Shown: positions 44,180-53,466 of the stretch, piece after piece
How the letters are laid out: the number at the start of each line of letters is the position of its first letter
Numbering within the stretch: position 1 is the stretch's first letter
Origin: Terebella lapidaria
Taxonomy: Eukaryota; Annelida; Polychaeta; Terebellida; Terebellidae
Length of the DNA stretch: 64,000 nt
Assembly (NCBI GenBank): GCA_949152475.1
Contig: OX424556.1
Coordinates: 14,194,664 to 14,258,663 of the forward strand
Direction: 5' to 3'
Notes under the pieces: generated by a model
Told to the model about the DNA's origin: nothing
The model's input: only the letters and a program-made list of their open reading frames with translations
Database searches by the model: none
Translations under genes and position numbers: made by a program

Positions 44180-45632
44180 GGTGTGATTGCACGTAACTTA
44201 CCGGTGACTGCACTGAGGCACTTTTCCATTGACTTATAATGTGAAAGGAAAGGTAACAAAATCACCAAAACAGTACAATCCCCTGACCTAAAACTTGGCT
44301 AGCACACACACATATACTCAGGGATGATGAACCGAGACATGGTTTCATAAATGATATCACGAAAGCTGTGCAATTTGATAATTAGATAAATAATTTTATA
44401 CGTTTCACCAAAACGAAGATTCGAGTGTTCTGTTTGACAAGCACTGACTGTTGCATATATTTATTCCTTGTTGTCGTCAAAATAATGAGAATATCTAGGA
44501 CTATACTTTCTGTGAGATGAATACAATGAGCTGAGCATTCATAATCCCAAACACCTCGGTGTATATCGAGTGCATATCACCTGTGAGTTTTACTGGTCTC
44601 ACTAGATATTTGCTGCACAGCATAATCCTTTCGCTCGCCCTGTTGTGAGTGTATTCTGTAGACTGAGAAATAGGTCGGAAAATGACAAATGAAAACGATG
44701 AATTTAACAAATTTAACATTGCTTAGTGAGAAACAGAGTCTCGGTTAGTAATCCTTGATGGCTAACAATCAGAAAGGCAAAGTTTCACGTTGATTGGAAG
44801 TGTGTAAATTCATGAATTTGTTACCTTTATATTTACATTATAAGTGAATGAACAGCTGGTCAATGCCAGGTTCATGACGATCACATGCAATCAATCCTTA
44901 AGGACTGCTTGCACGCAACATACCAGTGACTGCAGTGAGGCACTTCCTCATTGACTTATAATGTGAAAGTAAATGTAACAAAATCACCAAGACAATACAA
45001 TCCCATGACCTAACATTTGGGTAGCACACACACACATATACTCATGGATGATGAACCGAGACATGGTTTCATAAATAATATCGCGGAAGCTGTGCAATTT
45101 GATGATTAGATAAATCATTTTATACGTTTCATCAAAACGAACATTCTTGTGTTCTGCTTGACAAACACTGGTTGCTGCCTATATATGTATACTTTGTGGT
45201 GGTCGAAATAATGAGAATATATTGGGCTATACTTTCTGTGCAATGAATACAATGAGCGGAACATTATTAATCCCAAACACCTCGGTGCACCCGAGTGCAT
45301 ATCACGGTCACCCGTGAGTTTTACTAGCATCACTAGCTGTTTGCTGTACAACATAATCCTTTCACTCGTCCTGTTGTGAGTGTACTTTGTCTACTGAGGA
45401 ATAGGTCGGAAATGATATATTTAAACGAAGATGTTCAACAGATTTAACATTGTTTAATAAGAAACGGAGTCTCGGTTGGTAATCCTTCATGGCTAACTAT
45501 CAGAAAGGCAAAGTTTCACGTTGATTGGAAGTATGTAAATGTATGAATATGCTACCTTTATATTTACATTATAAGTGAACGGACAGCTGGTCAATTCCAG
45601 GTTCATGATAATTACATGCAATCAACCCTTAA
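44180..45632. repeat. 722-bp tandem duplication
   Basis: TTGCACGTAACTTACCGGTG at 44187 and TTGCACGCAACATACCAGTG at 44909 start two direct copies. Long matching stretches follow (GATGATGAACCGAGACATGG, GGTTCATGA-GATCACATGCAATCAA). By eye identity is around 90 percent, older than the 383-bp duplication. No gene is recognised within. Confidence 0.85.
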
Positions 45633-45983
45633 CGAAAATAAATTTTCAAGATGTAACTTGATTTTGTATTATCATGATTATAGTCCATACAGAAAATGTG
45701 TCTCTAGCAACATTTACGAACATGTTTCAAAAAAAGATTTCAACATCAGTGTAACAATTTATATGTTGGATCATCAGTTTTCTATGCAACTCGCATGATT
45801 GCCGGTAAGCTACAGCAACCTTGGTGCTATGTTATTATTCATATTTTGGCAATATGAATACTAAATCTCTTTCAAATTAAAATTGCCTTCTACACAGCAT
45901 ATAGTAATAAGGAAGTTCGATTCAGATTCAGATTCAAATTAAAATGTACCACAACTCATACTTCAGTCGTGCTGTTCTCTCAA
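45633..45983. other. No recognised feature
   Basis: AT-rich spacer between the duplication and Helitron-like copy E. Confidence 0.3.
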
Positions 45984-48290
45984 TATGAAACTAGACGTCA
46001 AGGCCTGAAGATGCCTTGGGGCATTTCGTGTGAGTTCTATTCCTAGCTAACATATACCTAAGAGACCGTGTCTAGAACCATGATGACTCTGGAACTGTCC
46101 GTGGTCATAGTTTAAGTGACATACCTCGCCCTTAGGCATCTTTGCGTTTCGCTCTACGACGCACCGCTTTCGAGATACGGCACCAGAAGTCGTCTCGACC
46201 CAAAATACCCCTAGACCTAGTTTGTCTAGTGCCAGGAGGCCGAAATTGAGCTCCGTTTCGCTCTACAACGCACTGTTTCCCAGATACGGTCAAACAGGAA
46301 GTGCCGAGTCGGCGAAAATAAATTCAACACCAGGGGTCGTCTCGACCCAAAATACCCCCCTAGACTAGTTTGTCTAGTACCAGAAGGCCGGAATTGAGCT
46401 CAGTTTCGCTCTATGACGCACCATTTCCGAGATACGGCCAAACAGGACGTGCCGAGTCGGCAAAAATAAATTCGACACCAGGGGTCGCCTTGACCCAAAA
46501 TACCTCCTAGACTAGTTTGTCTAGTACCAGAAGGCCGGAATTGAGCTCCGTTTCGCTCTACGACTCACCGTTTCCGAGATACGGCCAAACAGGAAGTGCC
46601 GAGTCGGCGAAAAAAAATTCGACACCAGGGGTCGTCTCGACCTAAAATACCCCCTAGACTAGTTTGTCTAGTGCCAGGAGGCCGAAATTGAGCTCCGTTT
46701 CGCTCTACGACACATCGTTTCCGAGATACGGCCAAACAGGAAGTGCCGAGTCGGCAAAAAAAAATTCCGACACCAGGGGTCGTCTCGACCCAGGATACCC
46801 ACTAGATTAGTTTGTCTAGTGCCAGAAGGCCGGAATTGAGCTCCGTTTCCCTGTATGACGCACCGTTTCCGAGATATGGCCAAACAGGAAGTGCCGAGTC
46901 GGCGAAAATAAATTTGACACCAGGGGTCGTCTCGACCCAAGATACCCTCTAGACTAGTTTGTCTAGTGCCGGGAGGCCGAAATTGAGCTCCGTTTCTCTC
47001 TACGACACACCGTTTCCGAGATACGGCCAAACAGGAAGTGCCGAGTCGGTGAAAAAAAGTTCGACACCGGGGTCGTCTCGACCCAAAATACCCATAAGCC
47101 TAGTTTGTCTAGTGCCAGGAGGCCGGAATTGAGCTCCGTTTCGCTCTACGACGCACCGTTGCCGAGATACGGCCAAACAGGAAGTGCCGAGTCGGTGAAT
47201 ATAAATTCGACACCAGGGGTCGTATCGACCCAAAATACCCTCTAGACTAGTTTTGTCTAGTGCCAGGAGGCCGAAATTGAGCTCCGTTTCGCTCTGCGAC
47301 ACACCGTTTCCGAGATAGGGCCAAACAGGAAGTGCCGAGTCGGCGAAAAAAAGTTCGACACCAGGGGTCGTCTCGACCCAAAATACCCATAAGCCTAGTT
47401 TGTCTAGTGCCAGGAGGCCGGAATTGAGCTCCATTTCGCTCTACGACGCACCGTTTCCGAGATACGGCCAAACAGGAAGTGCCGAGTCGGCAAAAAAAAA
47501 TTCGACACCAGGGGTCGTTTCGACCCAAGATATCCCCTAGACTAGTTTGCCTAGTGCCAGGAGGCCGAAATTGAGCTCCGTTTCGCTCTACGAAGCACCG
47601 TTTCCGAGATACGGGCAAACAGGAAGTGCCGAGTCGGCGAAAATAAATTCGACACCAGGGGTCGTCTCGACGCAAAATACCTCCTAGACTACTTTGTCTA
47701 GTGCCAGAAGGCCGGAATTGAGCTCCGTTTCACTCTACGACGCACCGTTTCCGAGATACGGACAAACAGGAAGTGCCGAATCTGCAAAAAAAAATTCGAC
47801 ACCAGGGGTCGTTTCGACCCAAGATACCCCCTAGACTAGTTTATCTAGTGCCAGGAGGCCGAAATTGAGCTCCGTTTCACTCTACGACGCACCGTTTCCG
47901 AGATATGCATGAAAGCCTGAAGGATGAATCAGCAAAAATTCTTCCGAGCTCTAGGTCAAAGGTCGTTTGACGGATTGATCCCAAAATCAATAGGGTTCTT
48001 CCCGGGTGGTATATGAACTCCCATGCATAGAATACTTGCCATTGCATGAATACCTTTCGAGTTATCGCTCGGAAACCAAGTCTCAAAATCAACCTTGATT
48101 TCATCCTCACGGACCTCACGGACCCCGGAGCCGCCTTCAAAACAATAGGGGTCTTCCATGTAATATTTCTGACCAGTGGTGCAAATTTGGACAAGATCCG
48201 TTCAGGCGTTCCCGAGTTATTGATCGGAAACCAAACGGCGGAAAGTGAAAAAAACAAAAAAAAACAAGGGCCACTGGCCTCAAAGGAAGA
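45984..48290 (+). mobile_element. Helitron-like copy E (divergent monomer subfamily)
   Basis: The 5' end CTAGACGTCAAGGCCTGAAG with hairpin GATGCCTTGGGGCATTTCG lies at 45986-46029. About twelve monomers of a second subfamily follow to 47900. The 3' core (47900-48240) is the same as in copies A and B2 (GGTCAAAGGTCGTTTGACGG, CCTCACGGACCTCACGGACC). The end differs: after a (AAAAC)n tract comes AGGGCCACTGGCCT and AAGGAAGAGC rather than the AAGGCATTTC hairpin, so the 3' terminus is replaced or lost. Confidence 0.75.
46150..47900 (+). repeat. 147-bp satellite, subfamily 2 (about 12 units)
   Basis: CGAGATACGG boxes at 46575 and 46722 give a 147-bp period. Units share CGTTTCGCTCTACGACGCAC, AAACAGGAAGTGCCGAGTCG, GGGGTCGTCTCGACCC (palindromic GGGTCG..CGACCC) and CTAGACTAGTTTGTCTAG (palindrome) with element A monomers in outline. 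The GGTCAAAGTTCA box of subfamily 1 is absent. Because 147 is a multiple of three, long accidental minus-strand frames of 120-144 codons run through it. Confidence 0.9.
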
Positions 48291-48357
48291 GCTTCGAAAA
48301 TGTTTGCACAGAACTATTTAAAAACCCTTGAATATTGTATTTGATTTGGTACATATA

Positions 48358-49075
48358 TGTTGTGGCCATATTGTAACTCTACTGGGCAGAATCTATACCT
48401 TGTTGGGCCAATAAATTTGTCATGTAACTATTTTCTTGTCATGTAACTATTTTTATTGTGGTCAATAATAGACTTAACTAGTAAAACTAATGATAACCTA
48501 TTCGGTTAGTCATGACTGGATAGAACTTTTTAGGGCCGGAGTGAGTCGGAAATTTCCGAACCGGGTACCTGTCGTCTGACCCGACCCGTCCAAATATATA
48601 GCAAAATTTGAATGATACTCACTGAAGCAATTTGTAACACGTAAACGCCAGACATTGATCTCTGACACATATTATTTGTTTCGTCAGTAATAACCGGTAT
48701 TTTCAAGTTTGAGAAAGATCACAATGTCATGACCTCATAAAACTATCGTTTTTTTTCCTGATGATTTCCTTGTCATTCTTGTGATTTAACTAGTGTTTAT
48801 CACAAATATTCAAAACTATATCTTTATTTGTTCTCAAATACGAGTAACAAAATTCCGATCCAGGTAATTGTATGACCCGCCCCGAATTTGGGTACCTGTC
48901 GACTCGTCTGGGCCCCAGAACCTTTACATTGTTGAACCCAATAATAAATGTTTCTTGTAATAATTATTTTTATTGTGGCCAATAAGACTTAATCAATAAA
49001 AACTAATGTTACTTATTCCGTTACAGCCATGAAATCTCTACAAGTCAGAAGCTTTACCTTGTTGAACACGTTTAA
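48358..49075. repeat. 132-bp satellite, second locus, split by an insertion
   Basis: 48375-48510 and 48917-49070 carry AACTATTTTTATTGTGGTCA, GACTTAACTAGTAAAACTAA, CATGAAATCTCTACAAGTCA and ACCTTGTTGAACMC, the same monomer as 6113-6545. The two parts are continuous across the 48530-48916 insertion. Confidence 0.8.
48530..48916. mobile_element. 387-bp hAT-like MITE in the 132-bp satellite
   Basis: AGAACTTT (48522-48529) and AGAACCTT (48917-48924) flank the element: an 8-bp duplication with one change, at a site that in other monomers reads AGAAGCTTT. Ends TTAGGGCCGGAGTGAGTCG and, inverted, TGGGGCCCAGACGAGTCGA form imperfect inverted repeats. GGGTACCTGTCG also recurs directly near each end. Non-coding. 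Confidence 0.75.
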
Positions 49076-49079
49076 AAAT

Positions 49080-50320
49080 CACCCGACTATTTTTGGGACC
49101 AATGTGTAAGATTTTCAAGGTTCTGATTATGTTTTTCTGATTTAGGAGGCACAATGTTTTTTGAGCTTTAGTCTTAGATTTAAATTTCTTTATGGATTTT
49201 TTTTTCAGTGTTTTGATTTGTACTGAAGAGACATTTCAGTATAACTTGTCTGTATTTCCAATAATTCATGACATGCATGAAAGCTTTTTTCATCAATGCG
49301 ATCATGTTTCTCCTTGCCCAAATGTTGGTTTGAAGATCAGCGTACATCTTGTGTCAGTGTGCAGTGTGTAGTGTCAGCTGCCAAATACTGATGTAGCCCA
49401 GGCACACCCCCCACCCCGAATCGCCGCTCGTGTGACTGCTATCAAAATCAGCACTGACAATTCTCGTCGGCAATATGAAACTATCATAAACATGATAAAA
49501 GTGCTAGATCTAGTATCCATTTGTTTCTGCTTATTTTAGGAGGAAACTAAGTTTTTTCCCGTGTAAAAGCTCCGCAAATCTGCCAAGTTCTGTTTGTTTG
49601 TTTCCGACTGTTCCTTTTAGTCAAATCTCGTTGAAATCTCGCTTCACTTCAATGGCATTTTTAATTAAATTCCCCCATAAACAAGCTTTCGGTGGTGATA
49701 TTTTTATGAAGTATTACCAGTGAAGTAGGAAAGAGTCATAGAAAAGACCATTTATTTGGGTCGTAACAAGTATTTCCACAAATACCGCACTCAGTTGGAC
49801 GATCTCTTGGCGGCTGGCATTTTGACCTTGACCCTGCAGCAATTTTTTGGGGCAGTACGCTAATTGGCGGGACTCGCTCACGTGATCATTTGCATATCAT
49901 TATATCCACGTGTATTTCATAAACATGTGGGTGTGTCCGCCAAGACAGCTTCCCGATTGGACAATTCAGTGACTCTCTGGCTGGCGGGCCGACTGCCGTG
50001 ACTGCTTATCGGGGCCACACGAGAATTGAATTTGCCCACTGGAATATGGAATACCACCACTAACACATAATTATTATGTTGCCGTATCAACTTGTTTTTC
50101 ATTGTTGCAATACCATACTGTATCTATATATTGTGCGGAATGTATATCCAAAACTTTGAGTGCATATGATTGCAAGAAAGCACTGTTCCAGTGGAGATCA
50201 AAACGGGAGTGGTGATGGGTATGAAACGGTGACATACAAAAAAAAAAACGGTCGGAACACACGTCTCCTGGGATTATTATCGCTAATAACTTATTACATT
50301 AACCATGATTAGGTACACGG
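49080..50320. other. Gap; possible regulatory stretch at 49800-50050
   Basis: No exon was supported. 49860-50000 groups CTCACGTGATCATTTGCAT (an E-box and octamer-like motif), CCACGTG and CCGATTGGAC (an inverted CCAAT box) in locally higher GC. That could be a promoter but no transcript is identifiable. Confidence 0.25.
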
Positions 50321-50394
50321 GCGTCATTTTCCTCCCAACGGGCCCCGGGCCCTCCCAATTAGCCACAGTTGAATAGCCTGTTGTGGTTCCAAGT

Positions 50395-50516
50395 GGCACT
50401 TTCAAGAATGTAAACAAAAGAAAAAATTCAAAAATCCAAAAAAAAACAACATCATAGAGGAAGAGCCCTGCTCTTCCTAAAAAAAAACATAAGGGCATTT
50501 CGGGACGAGATGCCCT
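50395..50516 (+). mobile_element. Helitron-like 3' end, solo
   Basis: A-rich tract, then a perfect hairpin AGGAAGAGC-CCT-GCTCTTCCT (50461-50480), more A, and AGGGCATTTCG-GGA-CGAGATGCCCT (50488-50512) followed by AATTCG. The second hairpin is the family 3' terminus with compensating changes. AAGGAAGAGC also ends copy E, linking the two. No monomers are attached. Confidence 0.6.
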
Positions 50517-50849
50517 AATTCGCTGTCTTTCCAATCAGCACAAGGAAACAAATGTATAGGGAAATTTGAGCAAAATTTGAATATCATGGTAAAAATATCA
50601 TATTCATGCTTTGTATTTTGGTTTACTTTCCTGATTCAGCAGTCAGTCAACTCACACTAAAAGTATGAAACCACCAAATGGAGACATGAAAGGTGCACAT
50701 TCAATAAAAATGCACATTTCCATTTAGTTCATTTGTCAGTCTTTAGTACAAATAGGTCGTGCCTTTAGTCCTTACATGTTGTGATCCAATTTAGACTATT
50801 CCGGCTGTCTCGTCTGGAGTTATATGGAGATTCGTGATGTCTACAGGCA

Positions 50850-52085
50850 TTATGACATTTGCACGTCCAGTACATTTTACAAACCCAAAAGAAAAGGTCA
50901 CGTCTGGCACAATATCAGAGTTTGGCACAGAGTCTTCTGAATAGCAGGTTATTGTCAGTTGCTGAATTCGCTATATACACTGTGGTGAGACTGGATGCAC
51001 TAACGATCGTTAGTGCATCCCGCAATGGCGAACCCACTCGCGGTTCGTTTGAATTTTCTTCATTTTCCCGATAATTACGATTGTGATCGATACATACATG
51101 CATCTGCTGATTCTTATGCGCACGAAACAACCGTTCGTTGCAAATACATGGCGATTTATGTTGGTTTGAGCATGAAAAACTCGTCTGAGAAAAAGCCGAA
51201 AGATTCCCTAACGATTGTTTTTGTAAAATCGAAGATTCCCTAACGAACATGTGAAGATTCCCTAACGATCTTTTCTTTAGTAATTCAAATCTACGTTATT
51301 TAAATGTTAAACGTGAAATAAAGTACCAATCGACACGTATTGATGTGTATAGATGATCTTTTAATACAAATTTCCTATTTTTGATGTTACATTCGCTAAT
51401 TTATGTCGCATAAATCAACGAATTCACAATGGTGTATGATATGGACGTATTACAATATACACGTATTAGGCCTATATCGTTAGGGAATCTCACTTTTGTC
51501 GTTGGTGAATCTTATCGCTAATTCTTTTCCTCAACATATCTAAACAAAGAAGCGTGATCTGCTTGGAATAACTACGCATGTCTTTGACCAAAACACTAAG
51601 CTACCTTCAGAGTGTCCATTTATCACAAATGGACCTGTCATTTGATAGAATACGGTTAAAAACCCAACTGATCGTGTTTACTGTCGGCCATTGCGAGATG
51701 CACTAACGATCGTTAGTGCATCCAGTATCACCACAGTGATATATGCACATAAGAGGGAGAAAAACTTCTGAAGGTGATACAGACTATTAAAATACATGCG
51801 CTTATACGTCCCTGTGAGTACATGTATGAACGTTGTAAATAAGACAATTGGTAAAAGTCACAAACTGCACTGAAACAAGATACATGTAACCAAACACTAA
51901 CTCAAAACCCAGTTTGGAAATTTTTGTTTTGATTTGACATCATTGTTTAAAATAACTTCACATAGCTATTCAGCACATAGCCGTACTGGACATGTGTTTT
52001 AATACCGAAACCTGAATTAGTTTCTTATCCGGCAATCATTCAAACAATTCGGCAACACTTCCTAATTGACACCCTGCCTCTATTT
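50850..52085. repeat. Diverged tandem duplication, copy 1 (with 52215-53000)
   Basis: GGTCACGTCTGGCACAATAT..GAGTTTGGCACAGAGT matches GGTCACGTTCAGTGTCAGTG..TTTGGCACACGAGT at 52257. CATAGCCGTACTGGACATGT..CCTAATTGACACC (51977-52072) matches CACGGCCATATTTGACACGT..CGTAATTGACAC (52877-52979). Copy 1 is lengthened by the 761-bp transposon at 50978. Function unknown. Confidence 0.55.
50978..51738. mobile_element. CACTGTG-ended transposon with palindromic terminal repeats
   Basis: Terminal inverted repeats of about 50 bp begin CACTGTGGTGAGACTGGATG on the left and, inverted, CACTGTGGTGATACTGGATG on the right. Inside each repeat is a perfect palindrome of 26-28 bp centred on ACGATCGT (50993-51020 and 51696-51723). 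ATATA lies on both sides (50973-50977 and 51739-51743), a possible 5-bp target duplication; ATA alone would fit a 3-bp one. AGATTCCCTAACGA recurs at 51205, 51230 and 51253 and inverted at 51478. No transposase. CACTG ends fit CACTA (EnSpm) elements; CACWRTG plus 5 bp fits Transib. Confidence 0.8.
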
Positions 52086-52214
52086 GATGCCTACGTGTAT
52101 TCGTATATCACAACGTACTGTTGAAATATGAACTGCCTCCGAGAACACATGAATCTAGGCGGGGAAGTATAAATGTACTTTATCAAACCGTGACATTTGC
52201 CTCCCAGCTTTTTG

Positions 52215-53000
52215 GGACATGTACATGTATGGAACTTTACGAGCCCTAAAGGGAAGGTCACGTTCAGTGTCAGTGTTTGGCACACGAGTGCGTCTGGAAA
52301 GCAGCTAAATGTCAGCTGGTATGCGGATGGAGACTTCTAAAACACACACTACTCCAATGCATGCATTACGTCTCTGAAGTGCGTCAGATTCCGGAGGATG
52401 AATTCACTGGTTTGTTCAATCAAACACAAAATTCTCGACATTGGTATTGGCTTTGTTATTCAAATAACATCTTGAACGTATACTTGACTATACGTAACTT
52501 GGAAGTGACCCTCTTGATTTCATTGTTGTATACATGTATGCACATTATACTGTGAGAAACTAATATTGACAACTTTTATGTAAAGATTGACAACTTCTAT
52601 GTAAAGATTGTGGCTAAGAACACATATCATTTTGACATTTATATCTATTTTATTTGATGCAAGCTTTAAATTGACGGTAGCTCCCTAAATGTTAAATCTG
52701 CCAAATAAATCGCTCGCCAAAATTAGTCCTTTTACAGTATTATATGAGACCGCTGGTAAAATTCCTCCAGTGATCATAACGTTACAGGATGAACTTCATT
52801 ACTAATTTCAACACCAAGTTTGTAAATGCTCACTTTAATTTGACATCGTTAAAAAAATTGGCAGCACTATCCGGCACACGGCCATATTTGACACGTATTT
52901 ATACATGTATACAAAACCTGTATCTGATTCCATTCTGCCAACATAATTTGAACAGTTTGGCAACCTTTCGTAATTGACACAAAACAGTTCGGCAACGCGA
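52215..53000. repeat. Diverged tandem duplication, copy 2
   Basis: Partner of 50850-52085. It also contains a small local repeat of GACAACTTYTATGTAAAGATT at 52568-52609. Frames of 60-90 codons here have no recognised domains. Confidence 0.5.
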
Positions 53001-53112
53001 ATTACTATATGATATACTGCCGATATTCTACGACATGCTGCATTAAAGAAATCTTGATATCTTAATCTGTTATCATCATGTATCACATATAGAAACTTAT
53101 GAAAAGTAGTTC

Positions 53113-53466
53113 TTATATATGACATGGTAACGGGAAGACGGTGAGGGGACCCGAGCTAGACTTCGGATTGTCCAGGTAAATAGATAAGGTACACTGCTGG
53201 AGATCGAACACGGCAGTCGCCAGAGTCGCCTCGTTGTCTGTTGGACGAGGTGTTCGGTAAATGGGAAACTCCTGGTCTTTGGTGTCTCCCAGAATAGACA
53301 GGACGCCCTGCAGATTGGCTGGTAAGGACAATGCCTTGATGCGAGCAGTCCGATGAATAGAGCTCTGTATGCGTGAAGGGATCTCAGCGATCGAAATACG
53401 TCTGAACATGTTTACGTGAAAGTAGTTACCCCTGGAACCACCCGAAGTGTCATCCATTGCTGTGAC
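53113..53466 (-). CDS. C45-like gene, exon 2
   Basis: CCTATCAG is followed by GTCACAGCAATGGATGAC, reading VTAMDDTSGGSRGNYFHVNM and on to ..SGPLTVFPLPCHI and a TAA at 53113. The C-terminal part has the family's ILGDT and IYLDNP blocks. 117 codons plus stop. Confidence 0.8.
   Translation of the reverse strand, partial: VTAMDDTSGGSRGNYFHVNMFRRISIAEIPSRIQSSIHRTARIKALSLPANLQGVLSILGDTKDQEFPIYRTPRPTDNEATLATAVFDLQQCTLSIYLDNPKSSSGPLTVFPLPCHI

Noticed and set aside
46668-47675. Three minus-strand frames of 120-144 codons with repeated RKRCVVERNGAQFRPPGTRQ
   Set aside because: They lie wholly in the 147-bp satellite of Helitron-like copy E. The period is a multiple of three, so one stop-free unit makes a long frame. 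No gene is implied.
47877-48321. Open frames of 91 and 126 codons at the end of copy E
   Set aside because: They coincide with the conserved 3' core of the Helitron-like family, which is open by chance in several copies (also 17327-17617 and 23974-24168).
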